Assembly (NCBI RefSeq): GCF_014192645.1
Contig: NZ_JACHYE010000005.1
Span: forward strand, 221,923-285,922
DNA: 64,000 nucleotides
DNA from: Herbaspirillum sp. Sphag64
GTDB lineage: Bacteria; Pseudomonadota; Gammaproteobacteria; Burkholderiales; Burkholderiaceae_D
Direction of reading: 5' to 3'
Shown here in pieces: positions 8,435 to 17,173 of the stretch. Position 1 is the first letter of the stretch; the number at the start of each line of letters is the position of its first letter. The notes beneath the pieces are model-generated. The model made no database searches and was not told where the DNA came from. It saw nothing but the letters and a program-made list of their open reading frames with translations. Position numbers and translations under genes: made by a program.

Positions 8435-9258
8435 GCTGTCACTCCCAGTTCCTTGTAGGCCGCCAGGACTTCATCCGCAGTCGGAATCCGGTAATGCCAA
8501 TTATTGTCGTCTTCCATGAAAGACACTCCTTTACCTTTGACGGTGTGCGCCACCACCGCAATAGGCTTGCCGACCCGACTGCGCTTGCGGCCCATAACCG
8601 CAGTAAGCGCATTCATGTCATGACCATCAACTTCGCTGGCTTCCCAACCGAATGCCCTCCATTTATCAACCAGAGGTCCCAACGCAAGCACTTCCTCACT
8701 TCGTCCCGTTGCCTGCCATTTGTTGAAATCGACGATTGCAAGCAAATTGCCCACCTGCTGGCCGGCCGCCATCATTGCGGCCTCCCAAACCGAACCTTCG
8801 TTACACTCGCCATCGCCAAGTAACACTGTCACGTCGTATTCCTGCTGTTTGATACGGCCAGCCAACGCCATGCCCAATCCAATCGGCAGACCATGTCCGA
8901 GCGATCCTGTCGCAGCTTCAATTCCAGGCAAATGATCCGGCGTCGGAGGATGCTCCGCAAAAATACCACCATCCACACCATATGACTCCAACATCGCTTC
9001 GGGATAAAAACCTCTCAACGCCAACACTTGGAACAATGCCGCCGCGCCATGGCCCTTGCTGAGGATAAAGCGATCGCGCTCAGGATCTGAAGGCTTCGCA
9101 GGATCAATTTTTAAAGTGCTGAAATACGCAGCAATCAGGATATCGACGCACGACAGGCAGGAACCCAAATGCGGGGTATGTGTCTGGTGCGAAGTCGCGA
9201 TAATGCGCCCGCGAATTCGGCTCGCAATATTTTTCAACTCGGAGATGTCAGTAGTCAT
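8431..9258 (-). CDS. Transketolase N-terminal half (split transketolase, subunit 1)
   Basis: 275 aa, the ThDP pyrophosphate-binding domain of transketolase. The metal/ThDP motif GDGECNEGS starts at residue 148 and ends with Asn179 (VDFNK), about 31 residues on, as expected. TPHLGSCLSCVD and LSKGHGAAAL are further transketolase signatures. It needs the downstream C-terminal subunit for activity. It follows an epimerase gene after a 66-bp gap. Together with the GmhA-like isomerase two genes upstream it suggests heptulose-phosphate metabolism dedicated to this glycan (inference). Confidence 0.87.
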   Translation of the reverse strand: MTTDISELKNIASRIRGRIIATSHQTHTPHLGSCLSCVDILIAAYFSTLKIDPAKPSDPERDRFILSKGHGAAALFQVLALRGFYPEAMLESYGVDGGIFAEHPPTPDHLPGIEAATGSLGHGLPIGLGMALAGRIKQQEYDVTVLLGDGECNEGSVWEAAMMAAGQQVGNLLAIVDFNKWQATGRSEEVLALGPLVDKWRAFGWEASEVDGHDMNALTAVMGRKRSRVGKPIAVVAHTVKGKGVSFMEDDNNWHYRIPTADEVLAAYKELGVTA

Positions 9259-9324
9259 CAGTGCTAATTCTCAACAGCGCCCGGCAAAGCGGGCAAAAAA
9301 ATACGGCGACCCAACAAGCTGGCG

Positions 9325-10317
9325 CTATGGTTTGTGGACGTAGTCCCAATGCATGGATTTCATCTCGTCAAGATTCTTCTTAACCCATTCGATGCAATCG
9401 TCAAGTCCGTCGTCGAGCCCGACCTGATCCTTCCACCCCAGAGTACTACGCAGCTTGGTGCTATCGAGCATGTAGGCAGCATCCTTACCCAGGCGCTCAC
9501 CGACTACCTCAACACACGTATCGAAATCAACCTCCAGCTTCGCACAGATTTTCTCTACCAACGCCCGCACCGTGACAATATCGTCGGTCGAAATATGGTA
9601 GGTCTGTCCAGCAACGCCCTCGGTGGCAATTTTGATGGTCGCGCTGGAGACATCACGCATATGGATAAATGAACGACGCGAATGTCCACCACCATGCAAT
9701 TGCAATTTCTTCCCAGTCAAAATCGACAGGATAGTACGGGGAATTATGCGATAAAGCTGTTGACCCGGGCCATAGACATTTGCCGCACGGGTGAATACAA
9801 CTGGGAAACCGTAGGCATCAAAATATGTCTTCAAGCTCATATCCGAGGCAGCACGCGACACAGCATACGGCGTGCTCGGATTAAACGGCGTATCTTCTTT
9901 GATAAATCCATCTGTGCTGCCATAAACTTCCGGCGTCGTGACGTGCACGTATTTATCCAAAAAATCGCAATGGCGCAAGGCTTCGTGCAAACGGACTGTC
10001 GCGACAACATTTGTGGCAAACCACTGGTCAGGGTTCTTCCAGCTTTCCGCAACCATGCTTTGCGCCGCAAAATTGACAACGTAGCCTGGTTTTTCCTGTT
10101 TTATCAATGCCATCATAGGCGCCAGATCATTGTTCAGATCATATTGATAAAAACGAAAATTCGCATCCTTGCCACTCCAGCGGTAAGGCAAAAATGCGCT
10201 ATGCGGCTCAGCAGAGCGACTAGTACCGATAACCTCATGCCCCTGCTGCAGCAGGGAGTCGGCAAAGCTAGCGCCGGAAAACGAATTGCTTCCGATAATA
10301 AAATATTTATTCGCCAT
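9325..10317 (-). CDS. NAD-dependent epimerase/dehydratase (GDP-mannose 4,6-dehydratase-like)
   Basis: About 330 aa. Extended SDR with N-terminal GSNSFSGASF and TRAANVYGPGQQ, resembling GDP-mannose 4,6-dehydratases. The usual active-site Y-x3-K reads YAVSR (Arg in place of Lys), possibly a subfamily trait. The ATG at 10317 gives MANKYFIIGS and starts 2 bp after the SIS-gene stop. In a GDP-heptose pathway a 4,6-dehydratase such as DmhA would be expected at this step; that assignment is inference. C3/C5 epimerisation or decarboxylation are alternatives. Confidence 0.72.
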   Translation of the reverse strand: MANKYFIIGSNSFSGASFADSLLQQGHEVIGTSRSAEPHSAFLPYRWSGKDANFRFYQYDLNNDLAPMMALIKQEKPGYVVNFAAQSMVAESWKNPDQWFATNVVATVRLHEALRHCDFLDKYVHVTTPEVYGSTDGFIKEDTPFNPSTPYAVSRAASDMSLKTYFDAYGFPVVFTRAANVYGPGQQLYRIIPRTILSILTGKKLQLHGGGHSRRSFIHMRDVSSATIKIATEGVAGQTYHISTDDIVTVRALVEKICAKLEVDFDTCVEVVGERLGKDAAYMLDSTKLRSTLGWKDQVGLDDGLDDCIEWVKKNLDEMKSMHWDYVHKP

Positions 10318-10319
10318 GT

Positions 10320-10907
10320 TTATTTCGCTACAGGTTGATTTTCGTACAGCCACTGCATGAGCATGTGACCGACCACAAGTTGCATGTCTTCGGCGATCTG
10401 CATGTCATTGACATCGAAATGAATCGGAATGTCGGCCAAGGCTTTCGCCTTTCCACCGGTGTAGCCAAGGATAGCGCAGGAGGTCACACCCATGACTTTG
10501 GCTTGTTCCAGCACCTTCAGAATATTGGGCGAGTTGCCGCTTCCAGACAAGACAATCAGCAAGTCGCCCGGCTGCGCCTGGACTGCAAGCTGCTCGGAAT
10601 AAATACTGTCGTAGCCAACGTCATTGGCCAAGCAAGTGATGACAGCTGCATTCGCAGACAGCGAGGAAACACGCATACCGCCACCGGTTCGTTTTGCAAT
10701 GCCATACAAGTAGTCATTGGCTAAATGAATGGCGTTACCTGCGCTGCCACCGTTACCACAAAAAAACACCTGGTGACCGGTAATCCAGCACTCACGCATT
10801 GCTTGACCCAGTTGAGCCACGCCATCCCAATCGGAACGCGACAGCACTTCCTGCATGCGACTTGCGTAGCCGCGAAAACTCTCGATCGATAAATGACTTG
10901 TCTTCAT
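10320..10907 (-). CDS. SIS-domain phosphosugar isomerase (GmhA-like)
   Basis: About 195 aa, one SIS domain. FCGNGGSAGNAIHLANDY and LSGSGNSPN match the phosphosugar-binding loops of phosphoheptose isomerase (GmhA). The C-terminal helix EDMQLVVGHML keeps Gln and His in the spacing of GmhA zinc ligands. GmhA converts sedoheptulose 7-phosphate to D-glycero-D-manno-heptose 7-phosphate. The ATG at 10907 (MKTSHLSIES) lies 2 bp after the upstream gene. With the transketolase and HddC/HldE-like genes it makes a heptose pathway the best hypothesis. Confidence 0.78.
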   Translation of the reverse strand: MKTSHLSIESFRGYASRMQEVLSRSDWDGVAQLGQAMRECWITGHQVFFCGNGGSAGNAIHLANDYLYGIAKRTGGGMRVSSLSANAAVITCLANDVGYDSIYSEQLAVQAQPGDLLIVLSGSGNSPNILKVLEQAKVMGVTSCAILGYTGGKAKALADIPIHFDVNDMQIAEDMQLVVGHMLMQWLYENQPVAK

Positions 10908-10909
10908 CG

Positions 10910-11854
10910 TTATTTCGGAGCCAATACAGTCTGCTCCATCCATTTCAAGTTGTAATAACGGTCTTCGTCCTTCAATACGCCGCTGCGATATTTCTCAATA
11001 ATCTCTGCAATCGCAATTTCAACCGACTTGGATGGTTTGAAACCTGTCGCCAACAGCTTGTCCGAATTGACGCGATAAGAACGTGGGTCGTTGGATTCTG
11101 TAACAACAATATCGACCGGCAAATGTTTCGCCACCATTTTTGCAATATCGAGTATCGAAATATTTTCGAATCCAGCGTTGTACACGCCCGTAACTTCAGG
11201 GTGATCAATCAAATGCAGGTAGACGTCAGTGATGTCGTCAATATGAATGTTCGGACGGACCTGAGTACCACCGAAGACAGTAATTTTGCCTTTCGACAAA
11301 GCTTGCATCGTCAGCAAATTAACGGAAACGTCAAGACGCATGCGCGGCGAATAGCCGCAGACAGTTGCGGGACGGACAATCTGCACGATCATTCGATCCT
11401 TGTAGCTCATCAACACAGGCTCAGAGACCATTTTCGTCTTGTTGTACTCGGAAATTGGCTTGAGTTCCAGGTCTTCAGTAACTTGCAACTCTTCCTTGAC
11501 GCCGTAAACGCTACCGGATGATGCATAAATGAATTGTTTGACACCTTTGCGAACGGCCTTATCAGCCAGTTGCATCGTTGCTAGCGCGCTGATCTCCCAC
11601 GTCAGTTTCGGATCGAGATCGCCGCAGGGATCGTTTGCGACGGAGGACAAATGAATGATGGTATCGACACCGTCGAGCGAGATATTGTCGATATCGCGGA
11701 CGTCACCCTTGGTGACTGTCAACTGGGGATGAGGCTCAAGGAAGTTGCCAAACCATTGGGTATCCAGCACTTCAACTGCGTAGCCTCGTTTGAGCAATTT
11801 TGGAACCAGTACTGTTCCTTTGTAACCACAACCGCCGGTAACCAATATTTTCAT
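10910..11854 (-). CDS. NAD-dependent epimerase (UDP-glucose 4-epimerase-like extended SDR)
   Basis: 314 aa. Rossmann motif VTGGCGYKGTVL at the N-terminus, active-site Ser region ASSGSVYG, and Y-x3-K as YNKTK. Overall pattern is GalE-like; it probably epimerises or reduces a nucleotide-activated sugar. It is the first gene of the ten-gene minus-strand run. A perfect TATAAT hexamer lies about 80 bp upstream, and GGGGTT immediately precedes the ATG. Exact substrate unknown. Confidence 0.77.
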   Translation of the reverse strand: MKILVTGGCGYKGTVLVPKLLKRGYAVEVLDTQWFGNFLEPHPQLTVTKGDVRDIDNISLDGVDTIIHLSSVANDPCGDLDPKLTWEISALATMQLADKAVRKGVKQFIYASSGSVYGVKEELQVTEDLELKPISEYNKTKMVSEPVLMSYKDRMIVQIVRPATVCGYSPRMRLDVSVNLLTMQALSKGKITVFGGTQVRPNIHIDDITDVYLHLIDHPEVTGVYNAGFENISILDIAKMVAKHLPVDIVVTESNDPRSYRVNSDKLLATGFKPSKSVEIAIAEIIEKYRSGVLKDEDRYYNLKWMEQTVLAPK

Positions 11855-11934
11855 ATAACCCCAATTATCTGTTCTAAAAATTAACTACTGTCAGATTGTT
11901 GATTTGCACCGAATTAGCATGCAAACAATTTCAT

Positions 11935-11940
11935 ATTATA
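11935..11940 (-). promoter_or_regulatory. Probable -10 element for the second sugar operon
   Basis: Read on the minus strand, a perfect TATAAT occupies 11940-11935 in the 100-bp AT-rich gap after ptmA. No good -35 is present: TTTATA lies only 15 bp upstream. It suggests that the downstream ten-gene run can be transcribed separately from the legionaminic acid genes. Confidence 0.4.
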
Positions 11941-11954
11941 GAGACAAAGCAGCA

Positions 11955-12725
11955 TTATAAAGACCATCCGTCATCCACGACGATATTTTGACCATTTACA
12001 TATGTCGACATATTTCCCAAAAGAAACAACAGAACACCCTGAAGATCGGCTGGGTCGAGCATCCCTTTGGACGAAGCGCGGCTATTATAGCGTTCAAGGA
12101 ATTCAGTCGGCTGGCCGTCCAGGATCCCTCCAGGACTAATGCAATTTACCCTGATATTATCTCTCTGAAAATATCTCGCCATATATTTAGTCAGATGAAT
12201 GACAGCTGACTTTATCGCCGCGTATTCGACCGGCATAGTCATGGCGGTACCATCGTAAATATCGAAACGCGGAGCGATCACTCCATAGATGGATGCCATA
12301 TTGATAATATTCCCGCTGCCCTGAGTCTTGAAATAGGCAGCAAATTGCTGAGCGGTCAAAAAATACCCACCCAAGTGCAACGACACATTTTGGTTAAAAT
12401 CTTCAAATGTCACGTCTTCAAACTTGCGACCATATTGCTTCGTGCGTGGGTAGGCATTGTTGACAACTGCGTCAATGCTTCCGTATCGCTGATGCAAATC
12501 GGCAATCAAGTCATTAATCGATTGTTTCGACGTGATATCGAGCTTCCCATAAATAACCTGCCCTGAATATCCCTGGGACTGAATTGCTTCCACAGCGGCA
12601 CGGCCTCCAGACTCATCACGATCAGCAATGACTGCAACACCACCCTGCTCGGCAATGGTCTTGGCGAACGAGCGACCGATAAGACCTGCCCCCCCGGTTA
12701 CGACAACAATTTTGTCTTTCAACAT
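11955..12725 (-). CDS. ptmA: PtmA-like short-chain dehydrogenase of the legionaminic acid pathway
   Basis: About 256 aa, classical SDR with VTGGAGLIGRS, NNAYPRTKQYG, catalytic Ser in NMASIYG and YAAIK (Y-x3-K). It resembles Campylobacter PtmA, assigned with PtmF to early steps that supply the glucosamine precursor for GDP-linked legionaminic acid synthesis. The ATG at 12725 is preceded by GGAG; an in-frame upstream start would run into legF. Last gene of the leg block, downstream of the CMP-synthetase. Family is firm; the exact reaction rests on the Campylobacter model. Confidence 0.75.
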   Translation of the reverse strand: MLKDKIVVVTGGAGLIGRSFAKTIAEQGGVAVIADRDESGGRAAVEAIQSQGYSGQVIYGKLDITSKQSINDLIADLHQRYGSIDAVVNNAYPRTKQYGRKFEDVTFEDFNQNVSLHLGGYFLTAQQFAAYFKTQGSGNIINMASIYGVIAPRFDIYDGTAMTMPVEYAAIKSAVIHLTKYMARYFQRDNIRVNCISPGGILDGQPTEFLERYNSRASSKGMLDPADLQGVLLFLLGNMSTYVNGQNIVVDDGWSL

Positions 12726-12741
12726 TCCATTTTCTCCAACT

Positions 12742-13461
12742 TTATGTCGCAATGGGACTCGATCCGGCAATGCGCTCCTGCATCAGTAGCTCGACTAGTT
12801 TGAAATCAATTTCGGAATCGATATCGATCGAGCGCTCTTCCGGCATCACATACAATTTAGTATCTGGATTGAAGACAGAATCAGTAGCAAACAAAACATC
12901 GTGCTGCCAAACATAAATGGACGCATTCATGTCATAGCACGGTGGTGCATCCTGCCGTCGAACGATGCTAGCCGCCGGAGGCTTCGACAAACCGACGAAA
13001 CCAGCAGCATTGAGTTCGACCAGATTGAAGTACGGTGAACGGCGCGCCGGCATAGCGGTGATGACGTTAGCAACACCACTGCCCTCTAGCAGCGCGACCG
13101 CCCCTTCAATATCCTCGGAGAGCCGCAGTGGCGAGGTTGCATCGAGATCGACCAGAGTCTCGAAGCGCTTGGCTGAAAGTCGCTCGACTTCAGCAACACA
13201 ATGCCTGATCACCGGTAGTTTTGCTGCATGATCAGTCGCCAGCTCGGCAGGACGTCGAATCAGGTAATCGACGCCAAGTGATTGCGCGATATCCAATATC
13301 TGGGTTGAGTCGCTACTGACTGCAATTGCGTCAAACAAACCTGATGCGCGAGCTTGCTCCACGGTATATGCGATCAATGGTTTTCCCTGCAATAGGCGAA
13401 CATTTTTCCCTTTAACGCCTTTGGAGCCGCCGCGCGCGCATATCGTGCAAAGACGCCTCAT
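12742..13461 (-). CDS. legF: CMP-legionaminic acid synthetase
   Basis: About 239 aa, acylneuraminate cytidylyltransferase (NeuA/LegF) family. The N-terminal nucleotide-binding loop CARGGSKGVKGKNVR is diagnostic, followed by LVDLDATSPLR. It couples CTP to a nonulosonic acid, giving the CMP-activated donor. The ATG at 13461 overlaps the stop of the upstream Gfo/Idh gene by 4 bp. Flanking PtmE/PtmF/PtmA and LegI/LegG homologues favour legionaminic over N-acetylneuraminic acid, because this GDP-linked gene set is specific to legionaminic acid. Confidence 0.85.
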   Translation of the reverse strand: MRRLCTICARGGSKGVKGKNVRLLQGKPLIAYTVEQARASGLFDAIAVSSDSTQILDIAQSLGVDYLIRRPAELATDHAAKLPVIRHCVAEVERLSAKRFETLVDLDATSPLRLSEDIEGAVALLEGSGVANVITAMPARRSPYFNLVELNAAGFVGLSKPPAASIVRRQDAPPCYDMNASIYVWQHDVLFATDSVFNPDTKLYVMPEERSIDIDSEIDFKLVELLMQERIAGSSPIAT

Positions 13462-14384
13462 CGCGCAACCCATTGCGAAGTTTGTACCGCCACTTCCGCA
13501 GCATCGATCAATCGCATTGTTTCATTTCCTTCAGCAAAGGTACACAGCATCCCTTGGTCGCAGTGGGCATTCGCCGCAAGAGCTGCACGGTGCATTGAGA
13601 TATAACTTTCGTCACGCTCACTCGCAATGGTTTCCATATTGCCGTTGCATGAAATCGTACCTCGGACCAAATCTGCTTCTACGGTGAGTTTGGCTGTATT
13701 AACCACAATAGAACGGCGCCCGGGGCGATCTAAATAATTGATCTGCACAGTCACAATCGGGCAAGCTGGGGTTTCCAGTAATAAGGCAAATGAATCGTCA
13801 CTGTTGATTTCCAGGGCACTGAGTTGACCTCCCAGCGCAGCGACCCGAGTCCATCCTCCAAATAGCCAGAGCACGTAATCGATTTCGTGACTCAGGTCAC
13901 GCAATACGCCGCCTCCGCGTACACGATCCGCAGAATAGCTAGTACGATAATCCGTGCCAGGCCGCCAGTCAGGAAGATACTGGCCCGCATAGACTTGCGC
14001 AGCCAAAATCTGTTCGCCAGCCAATATCTGCCGCAACCGCTGCAGCACGGCGTGGAAGCGCAAATTATAGGCGACGAAAACCCGTGAATAATCTGCGACT
14101 TCAATATGCCGGACGTGATCAAACAAGGGTTTTTCAACCAAAATCTTTCCCGAAAAATTCAAGGAAAGCAGCTTATCCAGCACTAGATGATGCTCGTCCG
14201 TACTACTGGCGATGACAACGTAATCCGGCACCTCGTTCTGCAGCGCCGTTTCCAACAGAGCATAACGTATAGGAAATTCGATCGGACGCCTGCTGACTAC
14301 CACCGTGCGCAGTCCCAACCCGGCCAATATCCGGGCATGACGGGCACCGATAGAGCCAAACCCGACTATCAGCGCCGTGGTCAT
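13458..14384 (-). CDS. ptmF: PtmF-like Gfo/Idh/MocA family oxidoreductase
   Basis: About 308 aa. N-terminal Rossmann GFGSIGARHARIL, then LVEKPLFDH, whose EKP motif contributes the catalytic Lys in Gfo/Idh/MocA dehydrogenases. The ATG at 14384 overlaps the ptmE stop by 4 bp. In Campylobacter jejuni the equivalent PtmF works with PtmA on the hexosamine precursor of legionaminic acid. The name rests on context plus family; it could instead be an unrelated sugar dehydrogenase, but the tight ptmE-ptmF-legF-ptmA order argues against that. Confidence 0.73.
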   Translation of the reverse strand: MTTALIVGFGSIGARHARILAGLGLRTVVVSRRPIEFPIRYALLETALQNEVPDYVVIASSTDEHHLVLDKLLSLNFSGKILVEKPLFDHVRHIEVADYSRVFVAYNLRFHAVLQRLRQILAGEQILAAQVYAGQYLPDWRPGTDYRTSYSADRVRGGGVLRDLSHEIDYVLWLFGGWTRVAALGGQLSALEINSDDSFALLLETPACPIVTVQINYLDRPGRRSIVVNTAKLTVEADLVRGTISCNGNMETIASERDESYISMHRAALAANAHCDQGMLCTFAEGNETMRLIDAAEVAVQTSQWVAR

Positions 14385-15430
14385 GAAAATACCGAATGAT
14401 ATTCGCCGTTGGCCTTTTCGTAATCGGCAAGATGCCCCACATCCATCCAATATTCGATAACAGGAAAGACAACCGCTTCATCCTTGCGATCGATCAATGT
14501 ATTGAATAACGTAGGCATATCGAGAAACGTATTTTGCGGTATCAGATCAAGCGCGTTCGGATCCAGAACGTATATACCGGCATTCACGAAAAACCGCTGG
14601 ATCGGCTTTTCTTCGATACCAACAATCCGAAGACTTTCAACGTTAACCACCCCGTACGGAATCTGATAGTCGTATTCACGCACACCCATGGTCGCAACGG
14701 CATTCTGCTTCCCGTGAAAATCTAACATTTGATTGAAATTCACTTTTGTCAGCAAATCACCATTCATGACAAAAAATGGTTCAGCCGGTCGTTCGGGCAA
14801 AAGGCTAAGCGCACCTGCTGTACCTAGCCGCTCGTCTTCATGCAGATACCGAATTTCAACGCCAAAGCGCGAGCCATCGCCAAAATAATCCTTCACCATA
14901 TCTGCCATATAATTTACAGAGATATAAAAGTGTCGGAAACCATAGTCGATGAAATTTGTCAAAATGGTTTCAAGCAATGGCTTGTTACCAACTTTGAGCA
15001 TCGGCTTTGGGCAATCCTGAGTCAATGGTCGGAGGCGGCTCCCGAGCCCGCCCGCCATGAGGACAACCCAATTGCTTTTGTTCGAGGTTTGAATCAAACC
15101 GTCCAAAGTATCCAGGCCGACGACGATGCGATCATCATCGACCAGTGGCATGTGATGCACGCCTTTACGCTTCATCGCGTTTAAGATCGTGTCATACCCG
15201 GCATTGAAATGCTCTACATTCGGATGCCGGTTCATAATCAAGCCAACGGGCTCAGAGAGAGCCAATCCTTTTAAGATTCCGCGGCGCACGTCGCCGTCTG
15301 TAACAGTGCCAAGCAGCCGACCATCGCCATCGACTACTAAGACAATCTGCATACCACTGCGATCCAGCATCTGGATTGCATCCTTGATCGAGACATCCTG
15401 CGATACCAGAACCTCTTTCCACTTATTCAT
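14381..15430 (-). CDS. ptmE: PtmE: CBS-pair glucosamine-1-phosphate guanylyltransferase
   Basis: 349 aa with two modules: an N-terminal CBS pair (~residues 1-115; GTVTDGDVRRGIL) and an NTP-transferase domain (~120-345; MAGGLGSRLRPLTQD, PKPMLKVGNKP). This architecture matches Campylobacter PtmE, which makes GDP-glucosamine and commits the sugar to the GDP-linked legionaminic acid route. The CBS pair probably binds a nucleotide effector. Start overlaps the legH stop by 8 bp. High confidence given domain order and neighbours. Confidence 0.85.
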   Translation of the reverse strand: MNKWKEVLVSQDVSIKDAIQMLDRSGMQIVLVVDGDGRLLGTVTDGDVRRGILKGLALSEPVGLIMNRHPNVEHFNAGYDTILNAMKRKGVHHMPLVDDDRIVVGLDTLDGLIQTSNKSNWVVLMAGGLGSRLRPLTQDCPKPMLKVGNKPLLETILTNFIDYGFRHFYISVNYMADMVKDYFGDGSRFGVEIRYLHEDERLGTAGALSLLPERPAEPFFVMNGDLLTKVNFNQMLDFHGKQNAVATMGVREYDYQIPYGVVNVESLRIVGIEEKPIQRFFVNAGIYVLDPNALDLIPQNTFLDMPTLFNTLIDRKDEAVVFPVIEYWMDVGHLADYEKANGEYHSVFS

Positions 15431-16088
15431 CTTTCACCTCTTTAGCTGGCACACCGATCACAGTCTCGCCAGCGGGTATATCCCTGATCACAACAGCACC
15501 GGCGGCAATCATGCAATTCGCACCTATATGAATACCCTGAACAATCGTGGCGCCTGCACCAACATGCACATAATCGCCAACCGTTACCCCTCCGGATAAG
15601 ACTGCACCAGGTGCAATATGAACATGTGCGCCAATATGACAATCGTGATCTATCGATGCACGTGTGTTGACGATGGTATTGTCTCCAATACTGGTGCCGG
15701 TCTGCAGTACCGCACCTGCCATGATCTGTACGCCCTCTCCCAGGGCAACATCGGGCGCAATGATAGCCGATGGATGAATCACATCAAGAAAGCGATATCC
15801 TGCTGACCTGAAACGCTTGAACAAGGTCACCCTGCCAAGGGTATCGAGCGCAGCACCCTTTTTGCCAATAGCGATACCAACACTGCCAACACCATTGACG
15901 AGTTGTATGTCGTCCGGCGAATAGGCGAGCGCAACATCATCGCCACCTAACACAGCCGCATGATGTAGCGGTGAATCGACCTTTAATGGATTGCTATCGG
16001 TGAATCCTGATATTTCAAGCGGAAGCAAGGCATCAGCAAGCACCCGTGCATGACCACCTGCCCCCAAGATAATGATAGGTTTGCTCAA
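15423..16088 (-). CDS. legH: NeuD/PglD-type acetyltransferase
   Basis: 221 aa. N-terminal Rossmann-like GAGGHARVLADAL binds the sugar nucleotide in the PglD family; residues ~90-215 show left-handed beta-helix hexapeptide repeats (for example GVTVGDYVHVG, GATIVQGIHIG). The DHDCHIG segment carries the conserved catalytic-type His. Likely role: acetyl-CoA-dependent N-acetylation of the 4-amino group on the pathway intermediate. A NeuD-like O-acetyltransferase role is the alternative. Start overlaps legI by 4 bp. Confidence 0.8.
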   Translation of the reverse strand: MSKPIIILGAGGHARVLADALLPLEISGFTDSNPLKVDSPLHHAAVLGGDDVALAYSPDDIQLVNGVGSVGIAIGKKGAALDTLGRVTLFKRFRSAGYRFLDVIHPSAIIAPDVALGEGVQIMAGAVLQTGTSIGDNTIVNTRASIDHDCHIGAHVHIAPGAVLSGGVTVGDYVHVGAGATIVQGIHIGANCMIAAGAVVIRDIPAGETVIGVPAKEVKDE

Positions 16089-17173
16089 GACAGCACCTTA
16101 TCGTCTGCCAAGTAATTTCGATCAGCAGGTTTTCCGATGTAATCCCAATATCTAATTGGAGCTATTCCATCACCAGGGCGCTTGACGGTCAAATTATCGA
16201 TCGTAAAGAGCTCACCTTGTGCAATATCAACGGCAGCGACAAGACTTTTCCGTGCGATCGCACGGTTCTTCAATTCTGAGCTTGCCGGCTGCTTGATAGA
16301 AGAGCCCAATGCCAACTCAACTTCGCGTATCGATTGCACCATTGCTTTCAACTCATCTGGCTCCAATGAAGCCTTATGATCCGGCCCCGGAAGGCTACGA
16401 TCAAGCGTAAAGTGTTTCTCAATCAACGTGGCCCCTAGTGCCACCGCTGCGACCGGAACGGCGATACCAACAGTATGATCTGAATAGCCGACCGACAGAC
16501 CAAATTGCGACGCAATGGTATTCATCGCATGCAGGTTCACATCTTCGAATGGCGCAGGATATTCCGTTGTGCAATGTAGCAATGTCACATTTTTGCGAAG
16601 CAAAGATTGCCCCTCGCTCGTTATATACGCAGATTCAAATGCAGCCAGTGATGGCAATCTATCTGGCACGTTGCCTTGAATATATCCAAATGCAAGAACA
16701 CTAAGCGCTGTCTTGATTTCATCCATTGTACTCATGCCCGTTGACACAATCGCCGGCTTGCCGGTTTGTGCCACAGCCAACAAAAGAGGCGCATTAGTTA
16801 TATCGCCAGACGATAATTTGACGCGAGGCATGTCGAAATTACCGACAAGCAATTGCAGACTCTCATGGTCGAATGGCGTTGAGAGAAATTCAATATTGTG
16901 AGTCGCGCAATGCGCAATCAATGCGCGGTGATCGGCTTCGCTCAGTTCAAGTTTACGAATCATTTCATGCTGCGATTCCTGCACATCGGTCGTAGACAAC
17001 TGATATTGGGCTTTAGGCGCGGAACGACTAACTAACTTATTGGCTTTGAATGTTTGAAACTTGACCGCGTCGGCACCGGCGAATGCCGCCGCCTCAACCA
17101 ATTTTTTCGCCAGTTCCAGCGAACCATTATGATTAACGCCGGCTTCCGCGATGATATAAACACTATTACGCAT
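16085..17173 (-). CDS. legI: Legionaminic acid synthase (NeuB family)
   Basis: About 362 aa. NeuB domain begins IIAEAGVNHNGSLELAK; VKFQTFKANKLVS and SVGYSDHTVG are active-site signatures, and a C-terminal SAF (antifreeze-like) domain covers ~300-360 (RKSLVAAVDIAQGE, VKRPGDGI). It condenses phosphoenolpyruvate with a 2,4-diacetamido-trideoxyhexose to form the nine-carbon nonulosonic acid. The ATG at 17173 fits family starts; in-frame ATGs at 17179 and 17182 overlap legG further. Distinction from NeuB rests on neighbours. Confidence 0.87.
   Translation of the reverse strand: MRNSVYIIAEAGVNHNGSLELAKKLVEAAAFAGADAVKFQTFKANKLVSRSAPKAQYQLSTTDVQESQHEMIRKLELSEADHRALIAHCATHNIEFLSTPFDHESLQLLVGNFDMPRVKLSSGDITNAPLLLAVAQTGKPAIVSTGMSTMDEIKTALSVLAFGYIQGNVPDRLPSLAAFESAYITSEGQSLLRKNVTLLHCTTEYPAPFEDVNLHAMNTIASQFGLSVGYSDHTVGIAVPVAAVALGATLIEKHFTLDRSLPGPDHKASLEPDELKAMVQSIREVELALGSSIKQPASSELKNRAIARKSLVAAVDIAQGELFTIDNLTVKRPGDGIAPIRYWDYIGKPADRNYLADDKVLS

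Noticed and set aside
16085..17173. Sialic acid (Neu5Ac) synthase
   Set aside because: NeuB and LegI are close relatives, but the adjacent ptmE, ptmF, ptmA, legB and legC homologues fit legionaminic acid, not Neu5Ac.
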